Source of the DNA: Bog-756 sp963745955
Lineage (GTDB): Bacteria > Actinomycetota > Acidimicrobiia > Acidimicrobiales > RAAP-2
Length of the DNA stretch: 64,000 nt
Assembly (NCBI GenBank): GCA_963745955.1
Contig: CAVUZI010000006.1
Coordinates: forward strand, 310,001 to 374,000
Direction: 5' to 3'
Shown in pieces: positions 18,311 to 28,097 of the stretch; the first letter of the stretch is position 1, and each line of letters begins with the position of its first letter. Both the position numbers and the translations under genes were made by a program. The notes beneath the pieces are model-generated. The model did no database searches and was not told where the DNA came from. It saw only the letters and a program-made list of their open reading frames with translations.

Positions 18311-18865
18311 ATGCGCCACACCGGCCTACTTGCCACTCGAGCCGTGTTCGGGGGATACCTCGCCGTTCACGGCGCACAGAAGCTGTTCGGTTCCTTCGGT
18401 GGACACGGTCTCGATGCCACCGCGGCGGCATTCGAGTCGATGGGCATGCGCCCGGGCAAGCCCCTGGCCGCCCTGGCCGGCATCAGCGAGCTCGGGGGCG
18501 GGATCCTGACCGCGACCGGTATCGCCGATCCCTTGGGTCCGGTGGCCATTGCCGGGACCATGGTTGTGGCCTCCGCGGTGCACCGCATGCAAGGGCCGCT
18601 CTCGCAGAACGGGGGCTTCGAGCTCCCACTCACCAATCTCGCCCTGGCCGTGGCGCTGATCAGCTCCGGCTCGGGCCGCCTGCGGCTGGGGCCCCGCCTG
18701 CCCAAGTCGCTGACCCGCATCGCCGTCGTCGGCGGGGTCGCCCTGGCGGCCGTGTCGCTTTCGATGCTCCTGAGCGCACCGGTACCCGCACCCGCCGATT
18801 CCGGCCCTGCCGGAGCAGATGACGATTCCGGCACCTCCGGACAAGACGACAGCGAGCCTTCGTGA
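18311..18865 (+). CDS. DoxX family membrane protein
   Basis: The ATG at 18311 follows GGAGAGGAGG by eight bases. The 184-residue protein has four hydrophobic helices and the DoxX pattern RAVFGGYLAVHGAQKLFGSFGG, LAALAGISELGGGILTATG and QNGGFELPLTNLALAVAL. The C-terminus is an acidic, proline-rich tail (SAPVPAPADSGPAGADD). DoxX proteins are linked to thiol or oxidative-stress homeostasis in some actinobacteria, but the role here is not defined. Confidence 0.85.
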   Translation: MRHTGLLATRAVFGGYLAVHGAQKLFGSFGGHGLDATAAAFESMGMRPGKPLAALAGISELGGGILTATGIADPLGPVAIAGTMVVASAVHRMQGPLSQNGGFELPLTNLALAVALISSGSGRLRLGPRLPKSLTRIAVVGGVALAAVSLSMLLSAPVPAPADSGPAGADDDSGTSGQDDSEPS

Positions 18866-18994
18866 GCCACCCGGCTGTCGCCAGGGTTCGCGCCCCCGTC
18901 CGGACCAACTGAGCGAGGTGCACCTCGAGGCGCTCGGGCTCGGATGCACCGACCGGGCCGCCGCCACGGTTCCCATCCGTCCACGGCAGGACGC

Positions 18995-19954
18995 ATGACG
19001 ACCGCGTTCGTGCTCTCAGGTGGCGGAAACCTGGGACCGATGCAAGCAGGGACGATCGTGGCCCTCACGGAGGAAGGGATCATCCCGGACCTTTTGGTCG
19101 GCACGTCGGTGGGGGCACTCAACGCCGCCTTCCTCTCCACCCGTCCCGGCATCGGTGGCGCCCGGGCCCTCATGGCGGCGTGGTCGGCGCTGAACCGACG
19201 CCAAGCGGTCCGCCTCAACCCGCTCACCGCGCTGGCCGGCTTCCTCGGGACCCGTGACCACCTGGTCTCCGACCAGCAATTGCGGCAGCTGATCCGGCAC
19301 TGGGTCGAGATCGAACGGATCGAGCAGGCCACCACGCCGTTCGCCGTCGTGGCCACCGATGCCCTCACCGGTGAAGACGTCGTCCTGACGTCCGGTGACG
19401 TGGTCGACTCGCTGGCGGCCAGCTCGGCGGTTCCCGGCCTCTTCCCCCCCGTCCGGATCGACGGCCGCTGGTTGGTCGACGGCGGACTGTCGGCCAACCA
19501 CCCCGTCCTCCAGGCCCAGGCCCTCGGGGCCGACGACATCTACCTGATCACGACGGCCACCGCTCCGAGGCCACGACCACCACGGGGGGCGGTGGCGGTG
19601 GCCATGACCTCGGCGGCCCTGGTGATGATGAGGGCCGAGCGACGACGGCTCGAGGAGGCCACCGATCGGGCGGTGGCGGCCGGCGGGAGCATCAAGATCG
19701 TGCCCTCGCCCGAGCCCTCTGCACCCGGCCCCTTCGACTTCCGGAGGAGCGATTCGCTGGCCGGTGCCGCGTACCGCCGGACGAAACTGTGGCTGGCCAC
19801 CGACGTACGGCTCGGTGAGGGACGTGGTCGGTTCGGGACGTGGGCGGAGAGGGACGTGGGCGTCCCGACCGGGGGCCACGACGCAGGCTCGGCCATGGAC
19901 CGTCGGCCGTCCGACGGTGGTGCCACGTCGCCGGATACTGATCCGCTTCACTAG
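18995..19954 (+). CDS. patatin-like phospholipase
   Basis: The 319-residue protein has the patatin Ser-Asp dyad. LSGGGNLGPMQAG forms the oxyanion hole, GTSVG carries the nucleophile serine near residue 38, and DGGLSANHPV carries the aspartate. Family members hydrolyse acyl esters of phospholipids or lysophospholipids. The ATG at 18995 follows GGCAGGA. The C-terminal 50 residues are low in complexity and probably disordered. The stop codon overlaps that of the convergent TIGR03085 gene through a shared CTAG at 19951-19954. Confidence 0.88.
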   Translation: MTTAFVLSGGGNLGPMQAGTIVALTEEGIIPDLLVGTSVGALNAAFLSTRPGIGGARALMAAWSALNRRQAVRLNPLTALAGFLGTRDHLVSDQQLRQLIRHWVEIERIEQATTPFAVVATDALTGEDVVLTSGDVVDSLAASSAVPGLFPPVRIDGRWLVDGGLSANHPVLQAQALGADDIYLITTATAPRPRPPRGAVAVAMTSAALVMMRAERRRLEEATDRAVAAGGSIKIVPSPEPSAPGPFDFRRSDSLAGAAYRRTKLWLATDVRLGEGRGRFGTWAERDVGVPTGGHDAGSAMDRRPSDGGATSPDTDPLH

Positions 19955-20571
19955 ATGCCCAGTGGGGCCGAACGCAATTGGTCGGCGAGCCGGGGGTCGC
20001 CGTCCATCTCCACCCTGGCCGCCCCTTGGCGACCGGCAGTGAACAGGGTCAGCTCGCCGGGATCGCCGGCAATGGTGACACGCGGTCCACTGCCGCTCTC
20101 CTTCGAGCCATGCCCCGGCGAGATGATCTCGACCACAGCGGCGACGTTCTTGGCCATCCCACCTGCCCCGAGCCGCGACCACAGGGCATCGGCCAGGTCG
20201 GGCGGGAGCGGTCGCGGCTCCCACCCCTGCTGGGCGCGACGAACGTCCTCGACGTGGATGAAGAATTCGACCGTGTTCATCGGACCATCCACGGGGCGGA
20301 GGAGGAGTGGGGGCCCACCACGCACGGTCGCGATGAGCTCGGGCCACGGCGTTCTGTCCCGCAGCGAGCGGCGGACCTTGTCGGTGTGGGGGGCCAGGGG
20401 ATGCCACACCAACCCGGGACCGCTGTCCGGCCGCCGTTCGCGGGCGACGAGATGCGCGGCCAGGTCGGCGGTGGACCATCCCGCACACAGCGTCGGGGCG
20501 TCCGGACCCAGCTCCGTGAACAGGTCGCACAGCGCTGCCCGCTCCGACTGGGCGAGAGAGGCTAGGGCCAT
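19951..20571 (-). CDS. TIGR03085 family metal-binding protein (DinB/MDMPI-like)
   Basis: The 206-residue protein begins LAQSERAALCDLFTELGPDAPTLCAGWSTADLAAHLVARE, the recognisable start of TIGR03085, a family of the DinB-like/mycothiol-dependent maleylpyruvate isomerase superfamily. His in AAHL and in FIHVEDVRRAQ could be metal ligands. Function is unknown beyond possible thiol-dependent chemistry, which would fit a mycothiol-using actinobacterium. The upstream spacer carries a strong palindrome at 20625-20641. Confidence 0.85.
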   Translation of the reverse strand: MALASLAQSERAALCDLFTELGPDAPTLCAGWSTADLAAHLVARERRPDSGPGLVWHPLAPHTDKVRRSLRDRTPWPELIATVRGGPPLLLRPVDGPMNTVEFFIHVEDVRRAQQGWEPRPLPPDLADALWSRLGAGGMAKNVAAVVEIISPGHGSKESGSGPRVTIAGDPGELTLFTAGRQGAARVEMDGDPRLADQLRSAPLGI

Positions 20572-20624
20572 GGTCGGATCCTATGCCCCGCCCTACCGAT
20601 GCCGTCGACCGTGGTCACGGCAGG

Positions 20625-20641
20625 ACCGTGACGGTCACGGT
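20625..20641. promoter_or_regulatory. 17-bp perfect inverted repeat, candidate operator
   Basis: ACCGTGAC and GTCACGGT flank a single G. A related ACCGTGGTCACGG half lies about 16 bp to the left. The site is between the divergent TIGR03085 and lipoprotein genes, with CCTATCCT (-10-like) downstream near 20660. No regulator gene is adjacent. Confidence 0.5.
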
Positions 20642-20725
20642 ATTCGGTTCGACGTCGTCCTATCCTCTTGAGGCCAGAGGTCCTGATCGCGGTGGTCGAG
20701 CGGCCACGAGGCTGGAGGCGGAGCG

Positions 20726-21487
20726 TTGACACCCGACACGGAACGGCGGAGGCCTTCGACCAGACCCCATCGCCCAGCCCGCGTGATGTGCGCCGTCCTC
20801 GTCTTGAGCGCCATCGTCGCCACCGGGTGCGGGGCCGTCAATGCGGCCAAGCGGGCGGTCCACGACGTCGAGAGCAACAAGGCGACCATCGACACATTCA
20901 CGGACAAGGTGAAAGCCGGCGAGGCGTCGGCGTTCGAAGCCACCTATGTCACCACCGGGAGTACCCCGGCCACCATCGTGTATGCAGTCCGTCCGCCGAC
21001 GGGGCTCGCCTTCACCGAGACGCCGTCGGCCGGAGCCGGGGCCGGAGCCGTGGACATCGTCGTCAACCCGTCGGGTGAATTCTCCTGCTCCGCTCCGCCG
21101 GCCGGTTCGAGCACATGGTCGTGTCAGAGACTGGCCGCCGCCAACGCCTCCACCGAGAACCAGATCTTCGGCTTCTACACGCCGGCCCACTGGATCACCT
21201 TCCTGAGGGATTTTTCGCTCGCCGCCGGACTGGCCGGGGACAAGGTCACAACCTCGACCATGACCGTCAACGGCTTCAACCTGCAGTGCGTCGACGTGCG
21301 GGCAGGAGGGGTCCCGGGAACCAGCACGATCTGCTCGACCGATCAGGGCATCCTCGGCTATGTCAAGGTGGCGACCGACGCCACGAGTTTCAAGATCAAG
21401 AGCTATTCGGGATCGCCACCATCGTCATTGTTCGAGACGCCACCGGGCGCGACCATCATCACGTCGGCACCGACGACGGCCCCGTAG
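20726..21487 (+). CDS. putative lipoprotein of unknown function
   Basis: The likely start is TTG at 20726, with GGAGGCGG just upstream. The N-terminus is arginine-rich, followed by a hydrophobic segment (VMCAVLVLSAIVATGCG) whose TGC fits a lipobox cleaved before Cys. The mature part is about 220 residues with a pair of cysteines in SCSAPPAG and SWSCQ-like positions and further Cys in LQCVD and TICST, which may form disulfides. A Ser/Pro/Thr tail ends the protein. I do not recognise the family; the arrangement suggests an exported, membrane-anchored protein. Confidence 0.75.
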   Translation: MTPDTERRRPSTRPHRPARVMCAVLVLSAIVATGCGAVNAAKRAVHDVESNKATIDTFTDKVKAGEASAFEATYVTTGSTPATIVYAVRPPTGLAFTETPSAGAGAGAVDIVVNPSGEFSCSAPPAGSSTWSCQRLAAANASTENQIFGFYTPAHWITFLRDFSLAAGLAGDKVTTSTMTVNGFNLQCVDVRAGGVPGTSTICSTDQGILGYVKVATDATSFKIKSYSGSPPSSLFETPPGATIITSAPTTAP

Positions 21488-21877
21488 CTTCTACTTGATT
21501 CCAAGAGGCCGGTGGTCGCATGCGACCGGCGGCGAGGACCACGGCCTGGGCGAAGTGGCCGTGGTGGTTGTTCCGGTGGGCAGCGGTCGCTGCGCAGCAA
21601 GGGCTGGAGGACCCGCGTAACGATTCCCCGGTGGGTCCGGCCACCGTGTTGTTTTCGGTCGGGTCGGCCTTTCAGGGTCTCATCGACCCATTCGAGGCCA
21701 GATTGACTCTCGAGCGTTGTCGTCGTCGACCCCGTCAGTCATTGAGTCCCAACGCGCGGAGGCGCGCCACGACGGCTTCCGAGTTGGGCGGGTCGATCGA
21801 TTTGGGGGCTACTCCTGCGCCCGGGTCGCGCTCGGGCCGCTGATCACCCCCGCGCCGCCCACGCCCGGGCCCGGCGA
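21488..21877. other. gene-poor spacer after lipoprotein gene
   Basis: About 390 bp lie between the lipoprotein stop and the broken HNH gene. A bulged hairpin around the palindrome GGTCGCATGCGACC (21514-21527) follows the lipoprotein stop and could terminate transcription. On the minus strand a short frame ends SEAVVARLRALGLND at 21735; it looks coding-like and may be a displaced C-terminus of the HNH protein. I see nothing else here. Confidence 0.4.
21508..21530 (+). terminator. possible hairpin terminator
   Basis: GCCGGT-GG-TCGC pairs with GCGACCGGC around AT, with a two-base bulge; the core GGTCGCATGCGACC is a perfect palindrome. It lies 21 bp after the lipoprotein stop. Confidence 0.45.
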
Positions 21878-23287
21878 TCACTCCCGGCGGTCGAGCGGGG
21901 GCTGGTCGAACCGGGGTGGTCCGGTGCCCGGGGGCGGGGCCTCGGGCCTTCGCCTGCGCTTCGGTCTCGGTCGCTTCGGTTCGGTCGGGTGCTCGGGGGC
22001 GGTCCATACCCACCCCTCGTCGGACCGGGCGAGCTCGAACCCGCGGTGGGTCCGGTCCAGGTGGTGCCGCCGACAGAGCCTGGCCAGATTGTCGAGGGCG
22101 GTGAGGCCACCCTCGGAGAAGTCGGTGACCCAGTGGTCGTTCTCGAGGCCCAGGCGGGCGTCACAGTTCGGCACCACACACCTCGGGTCCCGGAGGAGGA
22201 GGGCCGACCGGATCCGCTTGGGCACGTGGCGTCCGGCCGAGTAGACCGTCGTGACGTCGGTGCCCTTGGCGATGAGCACCTCGACGAGGGCCGCTCCCAA
22301 GAGCTCACGGGCGTACTCGACGCCCACCGGGCCGACGCCGGGTATCTCACAGCGCTCCCCCTCGCCCACCGAGCCCCGGCGCAGGGCCTCTGCGTCCACC
22401 ACCACCGAGACGGTGGCCTTCGGGTCACAGGTGCACCCGCCTCGGGTCGTGCCTGTTTCCTCCCCCTCGGGGTGAGGGTCCCGCGTCCGGTGAGGAGGGC
22501 CACCACGGCGTCGGCCCGGTAGGCGTCGGCGGTCTCGAAGCGGCCCTCTGTGCGGGCCTGTTGGAACTGCCGGTCGGTCTCGGCCTCCAAGGCGGCCGAC
22601 ACGCTGGCCCCGGCCTCGGGGGCGAGCACGGCCTGGAGGCGGAAGGCCCCGTCGTCGTCGGTGAAGGTCCGACACCTGCGGTCCTCGTGCAGCTTCTGGA
22701 AGTGGCGGGCCTCGGCCTCGTGCGAGCGTCCCTCGACCTTGGCCCGGTGACACCGCTCTTTCAAGGTGGCCTCGGAGTCGGACTCGGCGCTGTCGACCAG
22801 TTCGGCCTCTCTGGCCGGGTTGACCTTCGCCGCGTCGGACACCCGGGAGGCCCGTCGGTGGGAGAGCTTGCCGGCCAGGAACGACTCGGCCAGCGAGGGC
22901 TGGTCGATGAGGGCCTCCCCCAGACGGATCAGGTCCTTTGCCTCTGCGACGCTGTCCCCGGTCGTGGCGGCCAGGAACTCGGCCGCCGAGCGGTGGCCGG
23001 TGCGGGTGTAGTGGCTGCCTTGGGCCAGGCGGGCAGAGAACGCCGTCTTGTGGGCCACCACCTTCCGCTCGAGGCGGGTCAGCCGGCGGAGCACCTCGGT
23101 GGCGCCCTCCAGCGAACAGCACGCCGGGTCGGTGTCGTCGAGCGCATGCTCGGCGGCGTCGAGGAAGGCGAACAGGCCCTGGGGCCCGGGTCTGTCCGGT
23201 CGGCGTCTGTCCGGAACCGGTCGGCGACCCGTCGGTCTGCGGCTGTTCGGTCTGCGACTTGTCGATCTGGGGGGCGATCACGGCCAT
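21878..23287 (-). pseudogene. DUF222/HNH endonuclease domain protein, two frameshifts
   Basis: The frame starts MAVIAPQIDKSQTEQ at 23287. It shifts in GGGGCCCGGG at 23181-23190 to continue as QGLFAFLDAAEHALDD, runs through LTRLERKVVAHKTAFSARLA and the DUF222 core, and shifts back near the C5 run at 22462-22466 to end with the HNH domain: CVVPNCDARLGLENDHWV, then LARLCRRHHLDRTHRG. Metal-binding cysteines and the catalytic HNH residues are retained. The assembled length is about 470 residues. DUF222-HNH proteins are abundant in actinobacteria, vary in copy number and are sometimes mobile-element-like; their target is unknown. Both breaks lie in G/C runs, so error is likely. Confidence 0.78.
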
Positions 23288-23416
23288 GTCACAGGATGGC
23301 AGGGGGGTGCGACACTGCGGAAAGAGACAGAGAGGGAGAGGGGGCGGGGGCGGGACGGCGACGGCGGGGGAACTCGGAACGCGGAATTCCGGGGGGGGCG
23401 AGCCTGGCAGGGTGCG

Positions 23417-23839
23417 TCAGCCGAAGTGGGAATGCCCGAAGCGGACGGGCGGTCGGAGGACGATGGCCGTTCCGAGCAGCTGGTTGGAGGGGAACCTCAA
23501 GACGACGATGGCCACAGAGCCCGAAGGTCGGCCCAGCGGCTGCGAGACCATCGACCTCGTGAACGATCCCGCGAAGGCGACGACGCAGACCCGCTGCCCC
23601 GGTGCTGGTGCTTCAGAAAGCTCATCGAAGAGTCGCGGAGCCTGCCGGTGCAGTGTCGCCACCGTGGACAGGTGGACACCGATGAGCCGGCCGTGGGAAC
23701 CGACCGCCCGGGTCGCTGTGGGCAAGGCGACGTAACAGGAACTGTCCGACGTGCCGAGGTTGCTCCGCGCCGATGTGCAGCCGACCAGGACGCCGGCAGC
23801 CACCACGCACGAGACCAAGCCGGTCACCAGGTTTCCCAT
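23417..23839 (-). CDS. small putative lipoprotein
   Basis: The ATG at 23839 gives 140 residues: a hydrophobic start (VTGLVSCVVAAGVLVGC) with LVGC as lipobox, then a short domain with an internal Cys (SSCYVALP, RVCVVAFAG). The family is not recognised. It begins 29 bp after the stop of the flippase-like membrane gene on the same strand, so the two probably form an operon and may act together at the membrane. Confidence 0.65.
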   Translation of the reverse strand: MGNLVTGLVSCVVAAGVLVGCTSARSNLGTSDSSCYVALPTATRAVGSHGRLIGVHLSTVATLHRQAPRLFDELSEAPAPGQRVCVVAFAGSFTRSMVSQPLGRPSGSVAIVVLRFPSNQLLGTAIVLRPPVRFGHSHFG

Positions 23840-23868
23840 CGGCCGCCGACGCCCACTCTGCCTCGACG

Positions 23869-25026
23869 TCACGAGCCGGCCGCCGATGGTTGGTCGACCC
23901 CTACCGACGGGACAGGCCCGGACCGACGGTCTGTTGGCACCGAATCGGCCGGTGAGAGGATGGTCTCCCGACCCCACTTCCCTCTCCGAACCTCGAAGGC
24001 CAGCTCGCCCCACAGCGACCAACCGACGGCCAGGACCAACCAGAAGCTGATGAGGCGGTACAGCAAGACCGCATCGACGGTGGCGAGATGGGCCCCGCCG
24101 AAGGCAACCAACGCGATGGTGATGCTGCCCTCGACGGCGCCCAGTCCACCGGGGGTGATCGGTAGGGCGGCGGCGAGCTGCCCCGCTCCATAGGCCAACA
24201 AGAGACCTTTCCACGGAATCGTCGAGCCGATGGCCAGGAACATCATGGCAAAACAGGAGCAGTCGAACAGCCAGTTGGCCGTGCCCCAGAACACGATGGT
24301 GATGATCTCCCGCCACTGCAGCTGGACGGAGGTGATCCGGTGCATGATCCGGTCGACCTGGGCCACCGCGTCACCCTTGGGCCGTCGCAGGATCGCCCTG
24401 GACGCGCCGATGCTCCAGGTGAGGGCCAGGAAGAGAGGTCGTTCGTAGACGAACAGCGCACCAGCCGCCAGGGCCACGAGCAGTACCCCGATGAGGACGG
24501 GGATCAGGTCGAGGGAGGCGCCCTCCCCCGCCGCCATGGCCAGACCGGCGGTAGCGACGAGGGACAGCGAGAACATGGCCGCGATCGTCGTCCCGATGAT
24601 GGCCCAGACGGCGAGCGGGTCGTCGGCACCGAAGCGCCGGAACCACCGGAAGCCGTAGACGACCGAGACGGCATTGCCGGCGGGCAGGGAATTGGTGAGG
24701 GCCTGCGACGCGAACGCCACCTTCAGAAGAGGAATGCGCGGTGCTGAAGGTCCACCGCACAACAAGAGCCGGTACTGCATGGCGGCGAAGCAGACGAATG
24801 AAAGCACTTCGGCCAGCACCGCCGGGAGGACCCACCACCAGTTGAGGTTCTCGAAGGCGCTGGTCACCCCCGTCAGCTCGCTGGTATGGGCACTCAGCAC
24901 CCACACGGCCAGGGCGACGATGCCGATGCCGATGACATACCGCCCCACCGACCAGATCCGGGGCCAGGCCGAACGATGGGGCGTTGATCGTTGCCCGTCT
25001 CGTGGTTCGGTCACCACGGAAGCCAT
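23869..25026 (-). CDS. flippase-like integral membrane protein (UPF0104/LPG-synthase TM type)
   Basis: The 385-residue protein has eight or more hydrophobic helices and the family pattern of lysylphosphatidylglycerol-synthetase-type transmembrane domains: ALTNSLPAGNAVSVVYGFRWF in the middle and LPITPGGLGAVEGSITIALVAF near the end, the conserved PGGxGxxE motif. Stand-alone members are thought to move lipids or lipid-linked substrates across the membrane. No soluble aminoacyl-transferase domain is attached. It precedes the small lipoprotein gene and is divergent from the GH3 remnant. Confidence 0.82.
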   Translation of the reverse strand: MASVVTEPRDGQRSTPHRSAWPRIWSVGRYVIGIGIVALAVWVLSAHTSELTGVTSAFENLNWWWVLPAVLAEVLSFVCFAAMQYRLLLCGGPSAPRIPLLKVAFASQALTNSLPAGNAVSVVYGFRWFRRFGADDPLAVWAIIGTTIAAMFSLSLVATAGLAMAAGEGASLDLIPVLIGVLLVALAAGALFVYERPLFLALTWSIGASRAILRRPKGDAVAQVDRIMHRITSVQLQWREIITIVFWGTANWLFDCSCFAMMFLAIGSTIPWKGLLLAYGAGQLAAALPITPGGLGAVEGSITIALVAFGGAHLATVDAVLLYRLISFWLVLAVGWSLWGELAFEVRRGKWGRETILSPADSVPTDRRSGPVPSVGVDQPSAAGS

Positions 25027-25182
25027 GTCGAGAGGGTACCCGGATGGCCATGGCGCCGGGGCCGCTCGCCGGGCCGGGCGTCGGCGGTGGCGGTGGCGGT
25101 CCGGACAGCGCGAACGGCGCGACGGGTTTTGACGGGTCGAAGACAGCGCGGGTGGAAACCAGTGGGCCGGAAGGAGGGCTTC

Positions 25183-27164
25183 ATGGTTGGCACGTCGCTG
25201 GTCCGCGTATCGAGGCCGCGCCCGCTCAGGGCGATCGTCGCCTCCACAGTGGTGCTGGTCGTCGTTGTGCCCGAGTCGACCGCGAGCCCGGCTGGAGGAT
25301 CGTCGTCACATGGGCGGGACCGGACGACACAAGCCAACGGGGGCTCCGGTTGGAGGCCATCGGGGCAGCGATTGCCCCTGGGTCGACTCCACGGCGTCTC
25401 CGGCGGCACGCGCCGCCATGGTGGTTCCCGGATGACCGTCGCACAACTCGATGACATGGTTCATCGGCTCATCGGCCCCTACGAGGGCAACACCCCGGTC
25501 ATCCCCTCGCTCTGCGTGCCGGCGCTGGCCATCTCCGACGGAGCGGCCGGTGTCGCACATGGCCTGACCGGAGTGACGCAGCTGCCGGCGCCGGTCAGCG
25601 CCGCGGCCACATGGGACCCGGCCGACGGTCCGCCAGTACGGCGCCGTGGTCGGGCAGCGAGCTGGCAGGCAAAGGGCATCGACGTCGACCTGGGGCCCAC
25701 GGTCAATATCGTCCGTGACCCGCAGGTGGGGCCGGGCCTACGAGTCCTACGGCGAGGACCCGTATCTCTCCGGCCAGATCGCCGCGGCCGACATCGAGGG
25801 GGTGCAGAGCCAGGGACCGATCGCCATGGTGAAGCACTTCGCCCTCTACAACCAGGAGACGTATCGGAACACCGCCGCCGACGACGTCATCGTGACCGAC
25901 CGGGTCGTCCACGAGATCTATCTCCCGGCGTTCCAGGCCGCCATCCAACAGGGGGGCGCCGGTGCGGTCATGTGCTCCTACACCACCATCAACGGGATCG
26001 ACGCCTGCCAGGACCCCTATCTGACCAAGATCCTCTTCGGTCAGTGGAACTTCGGCGGTTACGTGCAGTCGGACGGCGGCGCCACCCACTCCACGGTGGC
26101 CGCGGCCAACGCCGGACTCGAGGACATGGAGAGTCCGACGCGGCCAACTACTTCGGGACACCCCTCGAGACCGCCGTCGAGAACGGGACAGGTGGCGCTC
26201 GAGCACGCTCCAGGAGATGGCCACGCGGGTGCTCACCACCATGTTCGAGTTCGGCCTCTTCAACCGGGCGCCCAACGGAAGCAAGCAGCGCCGTCGTCAC
26301 CTCGCCGGCGCACGCCGCGATGGCTCGAGCCGTGGCCGATGAGGGAACGGTGCTCTTGAAGAACTCCGGCGGCATCCTGCCCCTGTCGACGGGCGCCCGT
26401 CGATCGCCGTCATCGGCGACGACGCCGGCTCAGGACGCCGTCACCAGCGGCGGCGGCAGCTCTCATGTGATCGCGCCAGACGTCGTGACCCCGTACGCAG
26501 GGCATCGCCGCCGCCGCCGGAAGCGGTACGACGGTCACCTACGCCCGAGGGGAACTCGCCCGACGAGCCGAACGGCGATGCCGGGCTGCAGGCCGAGGCG
26601 GTGGCCGACGGCCCGCTCGGCCTCGGTGGCCGTCGTCTTCGCCGGACTCTACGAGCAGGAGGGCAGTGGACCTCACGAACATCGACCTCTCCCCGGCCGA
26701 CAACAAGCTCATCGAAGCCGTGGCCCGGGCCAACCCCGACACCGTGGTGGTGCTCAACACCGGATCGGCGGTGACCATGCCGTGGCTCGAGCTCGGTCAA
26801 GGCGGTGGTCGAGGCCTGGTACCCGGGCCAGGAGGACGGCAATTCCATCGCCGACATCCTCTTCGGCAAGGTGGATCCCTCGGGGAAGCTCCCGGTCACC
26901 TTTCCGGTCGGCCTGGCCGATGTCCCGGCGTCCACCCCGGCCCAGTGGCCGGGGGTGGGTGGGACGGTCCAGTACTCCGAAGGCCTGCTGGTGGGCTACC
27001 GCTGGTACGACGCCAAGGGGATCGACTCCGCTCTTCCCCTTCGGGTTCGGGCTGTCGTACACGACGTTCTCGTTCTCGGACCTGAGCGTGACGCCGGCCA
27101 CCCTGGCCTGCTCGCCACCGTGCCCGCCCCGCCGCGCCTGCCTACCGCTCCTACCGTGAGCTGA
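25183..27164 (+). pseudogene. GH3 beta-glucosidase, secreted, many frameshifts
   Basis: The ATG at 25183, with AAGGAGGG upstream, starts a signal peptide (VRVSRPRPLRAIVASTVVLV). GH3 blocks follow in several frames: CPWVDST near 25372, MTVAQLDDMVHRL, IDVDLGPTVNIVRDP, RAYESYGEDPYLSG, VKHFALYNQETYRN (substrate-binding KHF) and YVQSDGGATHS with the likely nucleophile Asp. The C-terminal half is recognisable as DGNSIADILFGKVDPSGKLP and LLVGYRWYD, then FGLSYTTFSF in the alternate frame near 27045. I count at least eight shifts across 2 kb. Most blocks have intact residues and no stop codons, so poor consensus quality is more likely than an old pseudogene, but real decay cannot be excluded. Confidence 0.72.
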
Positions 27165-27528
27165 CGGCCGCGGCCTTCCCCGGTGCGGCCTGCTCCTGGA
27201 TGATGGCGGGATAGCGGCGGGCGTCGAAAGCGGCCACGAATTGGCGCACCGGTTTGGGGAGCTGCACCAACAGCCGGCCGGTGGGCCGGAATTCCGGTGG
27301 CGCGGCGGTGTCGATCAGCAACGAGCAATGCCCGACGTTCACGGCCCGTACACGGGGATCCGATCCCATCAGCGCCGTCAGATAGCGGGCGACCGCACAG
27401 CTGCGATTGTCCTTCGGGACTCCGTTGACTCCGGCTGCGTTCAGTGATTCGAACACTTCATCCGGGGTTGCCCCCAACTCGGTGAGCAGCGTGCGCGTTT
27501 GCCTCTTCAGCTGTCGAAGGTCGCTCAT
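27151..27528 (-). CDS. hypothetical protein, about 125 residues
   Basis: The ATG at 27528 has AAGGAGGG immediately upstream, which sets the start at MSDLRQLKRQTRTLLTELG. The protein is soluble and contains NRSCAVARYLTALMGSDPRVRAV, then VGHCSLLIDT, and ends in a basic Ala-rich tail. I do not recognise the family. The 3' end overlaps the convergent GH3 remnant by 14 bp. Good codon-position GC and the ribosome binding site support a real gene. Confidence 0.6.
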   Translation of the reverse strand: MSDLRQLKRQTRTLLTELGATPDEVFESLNAAGVNGVPKDNRSCAVARYLTALMGSDPRVRAVNVGHCSLLIDTAAPPEFRPTGRLLVQLPKPVRQFVAAFDARRYPAIIQEQAAPGKAAAVSSR

Positions 27529-27699
27529 CGGCCCTCCTTTCGGCGTTCCCGTCATCGTAACGGCTCCGGAACGGGTCGAACCGGTCGCGTCCAGCCCGAC
27601 CGCCCCTGTCGCCCATCCAGCTCGAGCGGGCGGCAGGCCGGCTCCGCACGCTGCTCACACCGGTCGACGGGCGGGAAGAGCGGGGCGATGGAGCACTGA

Positions 27700-27987
27700 C
27701 TAGGGATAGCGGACGTCGGCTTGGCCGCGGTACGCGGGCGCGATCTGTCGATGCTGTCGGATCCAGGTGTCCACCTCGTGGCACTCCTCGATGGCGGGCA
27801 CGTGCTTCCACGTTCCGTCGTTTGCCTGGTAGCTCAGGATGCCGCACATCCGGCAGGTGCCGATCGAGCGAAGGGCACCAGGATCAGCCCGGTGGTCGGC
27901 ATCGAGCGCCGTTCCGAGCTTGACCGCCTCGAGCGCCTTTGTGCCGACGTCTTCCACGTACTCCCTCGGGTCCTCGTTTGAAGGCAT
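27700..27987 (-). CDS. hypothetical protein with a CxxC motif
   Basis: The 95-residue protein is acidic at the start (MPSNEDPREYVEDVGTKALE) and has GTCRMCGIL, a CxxC that could bind metal, followed by HVPAIEECHEVDTW. No family is recognised and no strong ribosome binding site is seen. A palindrome at 28074-28092 lies upstream. Gene status is probable rather than certain. Confidence 0.5.
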   Translation of the reverse strand: MPSNEDPREYVEDVGTKALEAVKLGTALDADHRADPGALRSIGTCRMCGILSYQANDGTWKHVPAIEECHEVDTWIRQHRQIAPAYRGQADVRYP

Positions 27988-28073
27988 CTACCATCGCCCT
28001 TCTGCCCCAGATCAAGCCCCGCTGGCGACCAACAGTAGTCAGGTGACGACGTGGATGTGACATGGATCGGCCG

Positions 28074-28092
28074 CCGTCGACCAGGTCGACGG
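28074..28092. promoter_or_regulatory. 19-bp perfect inverted repeat
   Basis: CCGTCGACC and GGTCGACGG flank one A. The site lies 6 bp beyond the stop of the 28098-28370 gene and about 90 bp upstream of the CxxC gene. It could be a terminator hairpin for the former or an operator for the latter. Confidence 0.45.
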
Positions 28093-28097
28093 GACGC

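Noticed and set aside
21878..23287. HNH gene as a mobile intron or homing endonuclease
   Set aside because: It has the DUF222 domain of ordinary actinobacterial HNH proteins, and no intron, intein or target duplication is visible.
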